In this document: piece after piece, positions 32,621 to 40,163 of the stretch | Position numbering within the stretch: the stretch's first letter is position 1 | How the letters are laid out: each line of letters begins with the position of its first letter | Source: DATFRX01 sp035630615 | GTDB taxonomy: Bacteria > Actinomycetota > Actinomycetes > Propionibacteriales > Nocardioidaceae | Assembly (NCBI GenBank): GCA_035630615.1 | Contig: DASQKI010000064.1 | Span: 1 to 56,349, forward strand | Direction: 5' to 3' | DNA: 56,349 bases | The notes under the pieces: generated by a model | Databases searched by the model: none | Seen by the model: only the letters and a program-made list of their open reading frames with translations | Told to the model about the DNA's origin: nothing | Position numbers and translations under genes: made by a program

Positions 32621-33148
32621 TCAGGCCAGCGGGCCGATCCGAAAGAGCTCTTCGGTTTCGTGCTCGTCCGGAAACAGCTCGGCCGCAAAGGCGGGCTCGC
32701 GGACCAGTTCGGCGTCACGAGCCTCCGCGAACGAGGCGAACAACCTCGCAGAGGCCTGGTTGTCGGGCGTCACCGTCGTCTCCAGCCATGCCACCAACTC
32801 GCCGGCCAGCCGATCGACCAGGTGGTCGAGCATGCGTTTGGCCAGTCCGCGTCCGCGGAACTCCGAGTCGACGGCGACCTGCCAGACCATGAGCGTGTCT
32901 GGCTGGTCCGGCCGAAGGAAGCCGGTCACGAAACCGACGGGCTCGCCGTCCGACGTCGCCACGATCGAGCTCTCGGCGAAGTCGCGGCACCACAAAAGGT
33001 AGGCGTACGACGAGTTGAGATCGAGGACCTTCGACTCCGCAGTGATCCGCCACAGTGCCGCGCCGTCCTCCAGATTGGGTGATCGCAAATCCAACGCTTC
33101 CGGATCGCTCCGGACAGGCGTGTCTACGGTCCTTGTGTCACCCGGCAT
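32621..33148 (-). CDS. ectA: L-2,4-diaminobutyrate acetyltransferase
   Basis: 175 residues from the ATG at 33148; TAATTT eight bases upstream suggests a leaderless start. GNAT fold with EctA features: LDLNSSYAYLLWCRDFAESS near the N-terminus, VWQVAVDSEFRGRGLAKRML (acetyl-CoA loop) and WLETTVTPDNQASARLFASF. It acetylates the gamma-amino group of diaminobutyrate with acetyl-CoA. It is the first gene of the eight-gene unit ending at the hairpin 25166-25209; in many organisms ectABC is salt-induced, but I see no specific operator. Confidence 0.93.
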   Translation of the reverse strand: MPGDTRTVDTPVRSDPEALDLRSPNLEDGAALWRITAESKVLDLNSSYAYLLWCRDFAESSIVATSDGEPVGFVTGFLRPDQPDTLMVWQVAVDSEFRGRGLAKRMLDHLVDRLAGELVAWLETTVTPDNQASARLFASFAEARDAELVREPAFAAELFPDEHETEELFRIGPLA

Positions 33149-33156
33149 CAGGCATC

Positions 33157-33162
33157 AAATTA
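33157..33162 (-). promoter_or_regulatory. -10 box for ectA (TAATTT)
   Basis: On the minus strand TAATTT lies eight bases before the ectA ATG, the probable promoter of the ectoine/acyl-CoA operon. Confidence 0.45.
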
Positions 33163-33275
33163 CCGAGCAGGGCACAGGTCGCAACCCGAGTCACACGCGT
33201 CACCCCCGCTGAGACGGCAAAGGCACAGGTCATGGGGACGAGTGTGGTGTAGGTCTCACTTTGCGGCCTGCGGGG

Positions 33276-33326
33276 TTGGCGCTGGGGTCCCCAACGCCAA
33301 TAGGTTTGGCGCTGGGGACCCCTGCG
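33276..33326. repeat. Palindromic repeat B, copy 1
   Basis: TTGGCGCTGGGGTCCCC followed by AACGCCAATAGGT and then TTGGCGCTGGGGACCCC. The left half is itself almost palindromic. The core CGCCAATAGGTTTGGCGC is repeated at 45635-45653. It lies between ectA and the metallo-beta-lactamase gene. Confidence 0.8.
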
Positions 33327-33335
33327 ACGGAATCC

Positions 33336-34097
33336 TCAGAGCTCGTACGTCGCGCCGGCGTGGACCAGCTCCAACGGTCCGTCGAAGGCCGGTCGAGCGT
33401 CGGCGAGAACCTCGGCGGCGTCGTGCCACGGCGGGATGTGGGTCAGCAGCAGGCGGCGTACGCCGGCCCGAGTCGCGTGCTCGGCCGCGTCCCGCCCGGT
33501 GAGGTGCAGGTCGGTCGGATGCTCCACCGACTCCACGAACGCCGCCTCGGCCAACAGCACGTCCGCCTCGGCGGCCAGCGACTCCAACTGCGAGCACGGT
33601 CCGGTGTCACCCGAGTACGCCAGAACCGAGCTGTCCGCACTGATCCGCATGCCGTACGCCTCGACCGGATGCGCCACGCGCCGCACCCGTACCTCGAACG
33701 GCCCGACCTCGACGACGCCTTCCGGCGGCCAGGTCGCGAAGTCGAACTCCTCCGTCATGCCGGGCTGTTCCGTGAGGTCGTACGCGCGAGCCAGCCGACT
33801 CGCCGTGCCCCGCGGCCCCAGCACCGGGATCCGTGGGTGCGGCGCCTTCGGGTGATAGCGCCGGTAGACGTAGAACGACGCCAGGTCGAAGAAATGGTCA
33901 GCGTGCAGATGCGACAGCGCGACCGCGTCGACGTCGAGCGGATCGACGTAGCGCTGCAGATGACCAAGCGCGCCGTTGCCGAGGTCGAGCAGCAGCCGAT
34001 AGGTCCGCCCGTCGTAAGGCGCCTCGAGGAGGTAGCAGCTCGCCGGCGAGTCCGGACCGGGAAACGATCCGGAGCAGCCGACGATCGTGAGCTTCAT
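33336..34097 (-). CDS. Metallo-beta-lactamase-fold hydrolase (Rv1339-type, possible cyclic nucleotide phosphodiesterase)
   Basis: 253 residues. It has the zinc motif ALSHLHADHFFDLASF (HxHxDH), a Ser/Gly-rich N-terminal strand (MKLTIVGCSGSFPGPDSPAS), LAYSGDTGPCSQLESLA with the later Asp ligand, and LLLTHIPPWHD with the last His. The place directly after murI, with overlapping ATGA, matches mycobacterial Rv1339, for which cyclic AMP phosphodiesterase activity has been described. The fold is certain; the substrate is taken from that relative. Confidence 0.88.
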   Translation of the reverse strand: MKLTIVGCSGSFPGPDSPASCYLLEAPYDGRTYRLLLDLGNGALGHLQRYVDPLDVDAVALSHLHADHFFDLASFYVYRRYHPKAPHPRIPVLGPRGTASRLARAYDLTEQPGMTEEFDFATWPPEGVVEVGPFEVRVRRVAHPVEAYGMRISADSSVLAYSGDTGPCSQLESLAAEADVLLAEAAFVESVEHPTDLHLTGRDAAEHATRAGVRRLLLTHIPPWHDAAEVLADARPAFDGPLELVHAGATYEL

Positions 34098-34900
34098 GCA
34101 CCCATCCAGGCGAACTGGTCAACGAGGTCGAGCTCGGGCCCGAGAAACCGGCGGCCCAGCTCGCGAAACTCCTCGGGCTGTCCGGTCGTCAGGAAGCGAT
34201 GCACCGGCTCAGGCAGCGAGTCGGGGCGCTCGAGGCCGTGCCGCATGAGCAGCCGGTAGACCTCCTTGGCGGTCTCGTCGGCACTCGAGACGAGCGTGAC
34301 CTCCTCGCCCATGACGTACGAGATCACCCCCGTCAGCAGCGGGTAGTGGGTGCAGCCGAGGACGAGGGTGTCGACGCCGTCGTCTACCAGCGGCCCGAGG
34401 TACGCATGCGCGACCGCGAGCAGTTCGGGACCGCTCGTGACGCCGTTCTCGACGAACTCGACGAACCGGGGGCAGGGCTGCGTGTGGAGCGTGACCTGCG
34501 GCGCGGCGGCGAACGCGTCGTCGTACGCCTGGCTCGCGGCGGTGGCGCGGGTACAGATGACGCCGACATGGCCGTTTCGGGTGCCGGCGACGGCCCGTCG
34601 AGTCGCCGGCAGGATCACCTCGACGACGGGGACTTCGTAGCGTTCGCGGGCGTCGCGGAGCACGGCGGCGCTGGCCGAGTTGCACGCGATAACCAAGGCC
34701 TTGACGCCCTGGGCGACGAGATGGTCGAGGCACTCGAGGGCGTATTCGCGCACCTCACTGATCAACTTCGGGCCGTACGGCTGGCGTGCGGTGTCGCCGA
34801 GATAGAGGACCGGCTCATGCGGGAGCTGGTCGAGCACGGCCCGGGCGACGGTGAGACCGCCGAAGCCCGAGTCGAAGATTCCAATCGGAGCGTCAGCCAC
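34094..34900 (-). CDS. murI: Glutamate racemase
   Basis: 268 residues from the GTG at 34900; TAGGCT eight bases upstream supports a leaderless start, and the longer frame upstream is not needed. The motifs APIGIFDSGFGGLTVARAVL, LYLGDTARQPYGPK, VIACNSASAAVL (first catalytic Cys) and LVLGCTHYPLL (second catalytic Cys) are complete. It makes D-glutamate for peptidoglycan. The stop overlaps the start of the metallo-beta-lactamase gene. Confidence 0.95.
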   Translation of the reverse strand: MADAPIGIFDSGFGGLTVARAVLDQLPHEPVLYLGDTARQPYGPKLISEVREYALECLDHLVAQGVKALVIACNSASAAVLRDARERYEVPVVEVILPATRRAVAGTRNGHVGVICTRATAASQAYDDAFAAAPQVTLHTQPCPRFVEFVENGVTSGPELLAVAHAYLGPLVDDGVDTLVLGCTHYPLLTGVISYVMGEEVTLVSSADETAKEVYRLLMRHGLERPDSLPEPVHRFLTTGQPEEFRELGRRFLGPELDLVDQFAWMGA

Positions 34901-34908
34901 AAGGCGAA

Positions 34909-34914
34909 AGCCTA
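34909..34914 (-). promoter_or_regulatory. -10 box for murI (TAGGCT)
   Basis: On the minus strand TAGGCT lies eight bases before the murI GTG. Confidence 0.45.
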
Positions 34915-34991
34915 GAACCGTCGAGGGCCTGATCGGGTATTGATGCGGCCCACGCCACACGTGACGCCCCACACGCCCGCCGACGATCGGG

Positions 34992-35984
34992 TCAGAACGG
35001 GAGTTTGGGCTGCGGTGGACCGTGGGTCGGGTCGACCCCGTCGAACAGGCTGCTGACCGACTCGCCGGCGTGGATCCGACGGATCGCCTCCGCGAAGAGC
35101 CCGGCGACCGACCGTACGCGCAGCTCCGGCCAGCCTTCCGGCTGTGGCACGGTGTCGGTCGTGACCACCTCACTGATCTGCGGGTGCCGACTCAGACGCG
35201 GCACCGCCTTGCCGGTGAACAGCCCGTGGGTGCAGGCGACTGCCGCCGGACCGCACCCCTGTTCGTCGAGCCTGGCGAGCAGCTCAACCAGCGAGCCACC
35301 GGTCGCGATCTCGTCGTCGAGCACGATCACCCGCTTGCCCGCGACGTCACCGACGATCGCGTCGATGACGACCCGGTCGTCGGCCAGCCGTTGTTTGCTG
35401 CCGGCGGCCACCGGCAGGCCGAGCAGCCGGGCAAACTGGGTCGCCGTCTTGGCGTTGCCGAGGTCCGGCGACACCACGACGGTGTCGGTCAGGTCGCGAC
35501 CCCGGAAGTGCTCGGCCAACTCCCCGATCGCCGTCAGATGGTCGACCGGGACCGAGAAGAATCCGTGCACCTGTGGCGCGTGCAGGGTCATCGTGAGCAC
35601 GCGGTCGGCGCCGGCCGTCACGAGCAGATCGGCGACCAGGCGGCCGCCAAGGGAGATCCGGGACGCGTCCTTCTTGTCCGAGCGGGCGTAGACGTAGTAG
35701 GGGATCACGGCGGTGACCTGGGCGGCGGACGCCCCGCGGGCGGCGTCGAGCATCAGCAGCAGCTCCATCAGATGCTCCTGCACCGGAGGCACGAGCGGCT
35801 GCACGATGTAGACATCGCGTTGCCGACAGTTCGCCCGAAGCTGCACCTGGAGGCTGTCGTTGCTGAATCTGTCTATGTCGACCGGGGACAGCTCGACCCC
35901 GAGCTCGTCGCAGATGCGCTGCGCCAGCTCGGGATGCCCGTTGCCCGAGAAGACGACGATCTCTCGTACCGGAATGTCGCGCAC
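34992..35984 (-). CDS. Divergent ribose-phosphate pyrophosphokinase (PRPP synthetase) paralogue
   Basis: 330 residues from a GTG at 35984 behind AGGGGG. The two phosphoribosyltransferase-fold halves are clear: IVVFSGNGHPELAQRICDEL, IPYYVYARSDKKDASRISLG, TVVVSPDLGNAKTATQFARL. The PRPP-binding loop reads VLDDEIATGGSLVEL, whereas the usual form is DDxIDTGGT, so an Asp has become Ala and a Thr Ser. The KKR loop is also altered (GSKQRL). It is probably a second, specialised PRPP synthetase; the housekeeping copy would be elsewhere. It interrupts the usual cysM to murI neighbourhood, where mycobacteria have a rhomboid gene. Confidence 0.8.
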   Translation of the reverse strand: MRDIPVREIVVFSGNGHPELAQRICDELGVELSPVDIDRFSNDSLQVQLRANCRQRDVYIVQPLVPPVQEHLMELLLMLDAARGASAAQVTAVIPYYVYARSDKKDASRISLGGRLVADLLVTAGADRVLTMTLHAPQVHGFFSVPVDHLTAIGELAEHFRGRDLTDTVVVSPDLGNAKTATQFARLLGLPVAAGSKQRLADDRVVIDAIVGDVAGKRVIVLDDEIATGGSLVELLARLDEQGCGPAAVACTHGLFTGKAVPRLSRHPQISEVVTTDTVPQPEGWPELRVRSVAGLFAEAIRRIHAGESVSSLFDGVDPTHGPPQPKLPF

Positions 35985-36058
35985 GTGGCCCCCTGCGGGG
36001 TGTCAGACGCCGTTACACCCGAAGACTAGCCGGCAACCGATGCGTGGCTGGTGGGGAG

Positions 36059-36076
36059 GCGCAATCTCGGCGGGAG
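36059..36076. repeat. Repeat A, single copy (GCGCAATCTCGGCG)
   Basis: GCGCAATCTCGGCGGGAG between cysM and the PRPP synthetase gene. The same core occurs three times at 50248-50338. Confidence 0.6.
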
Positions 36077-36088
36077 AAGGGTGGGGCG

Positions 36089-37036
36089 CTAGGCCCAGAG
36101 CTGGCCCTCGAGGCGTTGCTCGGCCTCGTCGACGGTGCCCTCGTAGGCTCCGGTCGACAGGTACTTCCAACCGCCGTCGGCGACCACGAACGCGATGTCG
36201 GCTCGCTCCTTGGCCTCGACGGACCGAGCGGCCTGCGCCAAGGCGGCGTGCAGGATCGCGCCGCTCGAGATGCCGGCGAAGATGCCTTCGGAGTCGAGCA
36301 GCTCGCGGACTCGGCGTACGGCGTCGCGGGGGCCGACCGAAAAGCGCGCGTCGATCAGCGAGTCGTCGTAGAGCTCGGGAACGAAGCCCTCGTCGAGATT
36401 GCGCAGGCCGTAGACGAGCTCGCCGTAGCGTGGCTCGGCAGCAATGATCATGACCTCCGGCTTGTGCTCACGGAAGAACCGGCCGAGGCCCATGAGGGTG
36501 CCGGTCGTGCCGAGCCCGGCTACGACGTGGGTCACCTCGGGCAGGTCGGCGAGGATCTCCGGCGCGGTTGTGTCGCGATGCGCATCGGCGTTGGCCGGGT
36601 TGCCGTACTGGTAGAGCATCACCCAGTCGGGATGCTCGGCGGCGATTCGCTTGGCGACCCGGACCGCCTCGTTGGAGCCGCCGACGGCCGGTGACGACAC
36701 GATCTCGGCGCCCCACATGCGCAGCAGCTGCCGGCGCTCCTCCGAGGTATTTTCCGGCATCACGCACACGAGGCGGTAGCCGCGAAGCTTCGCCGCCATG
36801 GCGAGCGAGATGCCGGTGTTGCCCGAGGTCGGTTCGAGGATCGTGCAGCCGGGACGCAGCTGCCCCTCCTTTTCGGCCCGCTGGATCATCGCGAGGGCCG
36901 CCCGGTCCTTGACCGACCCGGTGGGGTTGTGGTCTTCGAGCTTGGCCCACAGCCGCACGTCGGGCGACGGCGACAGCCGAGGCAGTCCCACCAGCGGTGT
37001 GCCGCCGACCGAGTCGAGAAGGGTGTCGAACCGCAT
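36089..37036 (-). CDS. cysM: O-phosphoserine sulfhydrylase-type cysteine synthase (CysM)
   Basis: 315 residues. PLP enzyme: NPTGSVKDRAALAMI with the Schiff-base Lys, PTSGNTGISLAMAAKLRG, the glycine loop VVAGLGTTGTLMGLGRFF and SSGAILHAALAQA. The length and the neighbours cysO and mec identify the CysO-dependent actinobacterial CysM, which joins sulfide carried as CysO thiocarboxylate to O-phosphoserine. It lies 16 bases after cysO. The C-terminus EGQLWA resembles the mobile tail of mycobacterial CysM. Confidence 0.93.
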   Translation of the reverse strand: MRFDTLLDSVGGTPLVGLPRLSPSPDVRLWAKLEDHNPTGSVKDRAALAMIQRAEKEGQLRPGCTILEPTSGNTGISLAMAAKLRGYRLVCVMPENTSEERRQLLRMWGAEIVSSPAVGGSNEAVRVAKRIAAEHPDWVMLYQYGNPANADAHRDTTAPEILADLPEVTHVVAGLGTTGTLMGLGRFFREHKPEVMIIAAEPRYGELVYGLRNLDEGFVPELYDDSLIDARFSVGPRDAVRRVRELLDSEGIFAGISSGAILHAALAQAARSVEAKERADIAFVVADGGWKYLSTGAYEGTVDEAEQRLEGQLWA

Positions 37037-37052
37037 GTGGCTACGCCACCTC

Positions 37053-37325
37053 TCAGCCGCCCGCGACGGCCGGCAGGATCACGACCGTGTCGCCGTCGGC
37101 CACCTCGGTCGCGAGACCGCCGGTGAACCGGACGTCCTCGTCGTTGACGTAGACGTTGATGAACCGGCGGAGCCCCGACTCGTCAACGAGTCGCTCCTTG
37201 ACGCCGGGGTTGGCGCTCTCGACATTGTCGATGAGCTGGGCCAGCGTGCCGCCCTGCGCGGTGACGGCCTTTTGACCGCCGGTGTAGTTGCGCAAGATCG
37301 TCGGAACCCGGACCTCGATCGCCAT
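37053..37325 (-). CDS. cysO: Sulfur-carrier protein CysO (ubiquitin-like)
   Basis: 90 residues from the ATG at 37325 with AGGAG five bases upstream; a GTG directly before it would add one residue. Beta-grasp fold of the MoaD/ThiS type (VRVPTILRNYTGGQKAVTAQ, RRFINVYVNDEDVRFTGGLA) ending in the required Gly-Gly (ILPAVAGG). The C-terminal thiocarboxylate delivers sulfur to CysM; the resulting cysteine is then cut off by Mec. Confidence 0.93.
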   Translation of the reverse strand: MAIEVRVPTILRNYTGGQKAVTAQGGTLAQLIDNVESANPGVKERLVDESGLRRFINVYVNDEDVRFTGGLATEVADGDTVVILPAVAGG

Positions 37326-37380
37326 CACATCTCCTGATTCGGTGGGTACTCGATGGTTTCAACGCTGTCGAGCGGCGCGG

Positions 37381-37821
37381 TCATCCCCCCTCCGCGTACG
37401 ACGAGACCACGGTCACGTCTTCCTCAGTGACCTCGCCGTCGACGATGCGGTAGGACCTGAACGCGACCGGACCCTCGCCCTCGTGGGCGCCGTCGGCCGT
37501 CGACACCAGGACATAGTGGGCGCCGGGCTCCTGGGCGAGGCCGATATCGGTGCGCGAGGGGTACGCCTCGGTCGCCGTGTGGGAGTGGTAGACCACCACC
37601 GGCTCCTCGTCGCGGTCGTCCATCTCCTTGTAGAGCCGGAGCAGGTCGGCCGAGTCAAACTCGTAGAACGTCGGCGACTGCGCGGCATTGCGCATCGGAA
37701 CGAAACGGGTCGGCCGATCCGATCCGGCCGCGCCGGCGACGACTCCGCAGGCCTCGTCGGGGTGATCGCGGCGGGCATGGGCCACGATGGCGTCGCGGAT
37801 CGCCTGCTCGATCGTCAGCAC
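37381..37821 (-). CDS. mec: CysO-cysteine peptidase (JAMM/MPN+ metalloprotease)
   Basis: 146 residues from the GTG at 37821, where TACCCT six bases upstream indicates a leaderless start; an ATG at 37842 lies upstream of that box. JAMM metal motif: Glu in HPDEACGVVAG, then HSHTATEAYPSRTD (HxH with Asp after ten residues). It cleaves cysteine from the CysO carrier. The order mec-cysO-cysM is as in mycobacteria. Confidence 0.92.
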   Translation of the reverse strand: MLTIEQAIRDAIVAHARRDHPDEACGVVAGAAGSDRPTRFVPMRNAAQSPTFYEFDSADLLRLYKEMDDRDEEPVVVYHSHTATEAYPSRTDIGLAQEPGAHYVLVSTADGAHEGEGPVAFRSYRIVDGEVTEEDVTVVSSYAEGG

Positions 37822-37827
37822 GTTTCG

Positions 37828-37833
37828 AGGGTA
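37828..37833 (-). promoter_or_regulatory. -10 box for mec (TACCCT)
   Basis: On the minus strand TACCCT lies six bases before the GTG at 37821. Confidence 0.45.
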
Positions 37834-37884
37834 GAGCCGCATCGCGCGTCCGCCGCCACGTCCGGATGCTGAGACGCGGAGTCG

Positions 37885-38493
37885 TCAGTCGATCGCGTGG
37901 ACCAACGTCTCCTGGACGTAGCCGAGCCAGTCGTAGATGTCGTGGACGTACGACTGCGGATCGTCGTCGGGCAAGGTGGTCCAGCGCTGCTCGTCGTCCT
38001 GCTCGATCCCCAGCCGGGTCGCCAGCGCCAGTCGAATGTCGGTCAACGCCCGAAGCCACGCCTGAACGCCTTCGGCGTCGAGCTCGACCTCGACCTCCGG
38101 CTGCGCCGGCGCCGCGTCGGCGTCGTCGTCGGTGTCGTCGGCGGCTACCGGCTCGCTCATGCCACCGGCGATCAGGCTCTGGATCAACACCTGCGCGTTG
38201 TGGCTCTTGGCATCGCGCAGGCCGCGCTCGGTGAAGCGTCGGAAGTCCGAAGCGCCCTCGTCGTCGTCGCGGTAGGCATCGGGCAACAGCCGATGCAGCA
38301 CGGGATCATCTGGCGGTTGGCCCGGACCCTCGAGCCCGACCAGTCCGGCCAGCGGATCGTCGGAGTCGGCCGCGGTGACGTCGCCCCCGAGAAGCTCGGC
38401 CACCTGCGCGGCCAGGTTCGCGATCAAGCGGGCCTCGGACTGTTCGAACTCGGCGTGTGCCCCGCCGCGGCGTCGGCTGCGAAACCGCTTCAC
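37885..38493 (-). CDS. DUF2017 family protein
   Basis: 202 residues from the GTG at 38493, which overlaps the clpS stop by four bases (GTGA). It starts basic (VKRFRSRRRGG), followed by HAEFEQSEARLIANLAAQVA, an acidic stretch and the helix AWLRALTDIRLALATRLGIE ending in YDWLGYVQETLV. This matches the DUF2017 proteins that always follow clpS in actinobacteria (Rv1332 type). Function unknown; the fixed position suggests a link to ClpS-dependent proteolysis. Confidence 0.88.
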   Translation of the reverse strand: MKRFRSRRRGGAHAEFEQSEARLIANLAAQVAELLGGDVTAADSDDPLAGLVGLEGPGQPPDDPVLHRLLPDAYRDDDEGASDFRRFTERGLRDAKSHNAQVLIQSLIAGGMSEPVAADDTDDDADAAPAQPEVEVELDAEGVQAWLRALTDIRLALATRLGIEQDDEQRWTTLPDDDPQSYVHDIYDWLGYVQETLVHAID

Positions 38494-38801
38494 ACGTCCG
38501 CCTTCTGCAAGGTGGCCCACAGCCCGTAGCCGTGCATCGCCTCCACGTCGCGCTCCATCTCCTCCCGGGTGCCGGTCGACACGACAGCCCGCCCTTCGTG
38601 GTGCACCTGCAACATCAGTTTGTCAGCCTTGCTCTTGGAGTATCCGAAGTAGCTGCGAAACACGTAGCTGACGTAGGACATCAGGTTGACCGGATCGTTC
38701 CAGACCAGCGTGACCCATGGAGCATCGAGCTGCACGGTCTCCTCGGACTCGGGCTGCTCGGTCTTCGTGGGCTCGACCTCGGTCGGCGTCGGCGCGGCCA
38801 T
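38490..38801 (-). CDS. clpS: ATP-dependent Clp protease adaptor ClpS
   Basis: 103 residues from the ATG at 38801; the frame opens earlier at 38825. The core WVTLVWNDPVNLMSYVSYVF, KADKLMLQVHHEGRAVVSTG and MHGYGLWATL is characteristic. The Asn-Asp pair and Met line the N-degron pocket. It delivers N-end-rule substrates to ClpC/ClpP. It is divergent from pncB, with 56 bases between the starts. Confidence 0.94.
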   Translation of the reverse strand: MAAPTPTEVEPTKTEQPESEETVQLDAPWVTLVWNDPVNLMSYVSYVFRSYFGYSKSKADKLMLQVHHEGRAVVSTGTREEMERDVEAMHGYGLWATLQKADV

Positions 38802-38845
38802 CTGAGCATTGTCGCGTACGTCCAAGGCGACGCAGCGGCGCGGCC

Positions 38846-38851
38846 TACGCT
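38846..38851 (+). promoter_or_regulatory. -10 box for pncB (TACGCT)
   Basis: TACGCT lies six bases before the GTG at 38858. Confidence 0.5.
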
Positions 38852-38857
38852 GGAGCG

Positions 38858-40153
38858 GTGACCTCCACAGCGTTGCTCACCGATCACTACGAGCTGACGA
38901 TGTTGCAGGCCGCGCTTAGGGCCGGGACGGCGGGGCGACGTACGGTCTTCGAGCTGTTCGGGCGGGCGCTGCCGGACGGCCGACGGTACGGCGTGGTCGC
39001 GGGCGCGGCACGGGCCTTGGAGGCCATCGACGAGTTTCGGCTCGACACCGACACCCTCGGCTTCCTCCGCGAGCGCGATGTGGTCGACGGCCCCACGGCG
39101 GAGTGGCTCGCGACGTACCGCTTCACCGGCGACATCTGGGGCTACCCCGAGGGCGAGGCCTACTTTCCGGGCTCGCCGCTGATGATCGTCGAGGGCAGCT
39201 TCGCCGAGTGCGTCGTCCTCGAGACCGTGCTGCTCAGCATCTACAACCACGACTCGGCGATCGCGTCGGCGGCGTCCCGGATGACCAACGCGGCGGCAGA
39301 CCGACCGTGCATCGAGATGGGCTCGCGACGTACGCACGAGCGGGCGGCCGTCGCGGCGGCGCGAGCGGCGTACATCGCGGGCTTCGAGGCGACCTCGAAC
39401 CTCGCCGCCGGCCGCGCGTACGACATCCCCACGGTCGGCACCAGCGCCCACGCGTTCACGCTGCTGCACGACACCGAGCGGGAGGCGTTTGCGGCGCAGG
39501 TCGAGTCGCTCGGGGCCGACACGACACTGCTCGTCGACACCTATGACATCGCGGAGGCCGTCCGGGTCGGGGTCGAGGTCGCGGGACCCGAGCTCGGCGC
39601 GGTCCGGATCGACTCGGGCGACCTGCCGCACCTGGCTCGCGAGGTCCGACGGCAGCTCGACGCGCTCGGCGCCGAGAAGACTCGGATCATCGTGACGAGC
39701 GATCTCGACGAATACGCCCTCGCGGGTCTGGCCGCGGCGCCCGTGGACGGCTACGGCGTCGGCACCGCGCTCGTGACGGGATCGGGCCATCCGACGTGTG
39801 GCTTCGTCTACAAGATGGTCGCGCGCGGGTCGAACGACAGCGACGAGCCGCTGGTCTCCGTGGCGAAGCTGACCCGCGACAAGCTCAGCGTCGGCGGCCG
39901 CAAGTGGGCGTCACGCCGGATCGGCCCGGCCGGCGTTGCCGAGGTGGAGGTGCTCCACATCGGCAGGCCGCCGAAGGACGACGGCCGAGAGCTGCTCGTG
40001 CCCCTCGTGCGCGGCGGGGACCGGATCCATGACGAGCCGCTGGACGCCGCTCGCGATCGGCATCGCAGGACCGTCGACGAGCTCCCGCTCGAAGCCCGCC
40101 ACCTGAGTCGGGGCGAGCCGGCGATCCCGACGGAGTACGTCACGGCGGAGTAA
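38858..40153 (+). CDS. pncB: Nicotinate phosphoribosyltransferase
   Basis: 431 residues from the GTG at 38858, with a leaderless -10 box. Motifs: LLTDHYELTMLQAALRAGTA, FPGSPLMIVEGSFAECVVLE, IEMGSRRTHERAAVAAARAA (containing the phosphorylated His), VRIDSGDLPHLA and GVGTALVTG. It makes nicotinate mononucleotide from nicotinate and PRPP with ATP, the entry of NAD salvage. The nicotinamidase gene follows at once. Its PRPP demand might link it with the PRPP synthetase in the same region. Confidence 0.95.
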   Translation: MTSTALLTDHYELTMLQAALRAGTAGRRTVFELFGRALPDGRRYGVVAGAARALEAIDEFRLDTDTLGFLRERDVVDGPTAEWLATYRFTGDIWGYPEGEAYFPGSPLMIVEGSFAECVVLETVLLSIYNHDSAIASAASRMTNAAADRPCIEMGSRRTHERAAVAAARAAYIAGFEATSNLAAGRAYDIPTVGTSAHAFTLLHDTEREAFAAQVESLGADTTLLVDTYDIAEAVRVGVEVAGPELGAVRIDSGDLPHLAREVRRQLDALGAEKTRIIVTSDLDEYALAGLAAAPVDGYGVGTALVTGSGHPTCGFVYKMVARGSNDSDEPLVSVAKLTRDKLSVGGRKWASRRIGPAGVAEVEVLHIGRPPKDDGRELLVPLVRGGDRIHDEPLDAARDRHRRTVDELPLEARHLSRGEPAIPTEYVTAE

Positions 40154-40163
40154 CGTGCGCGAT

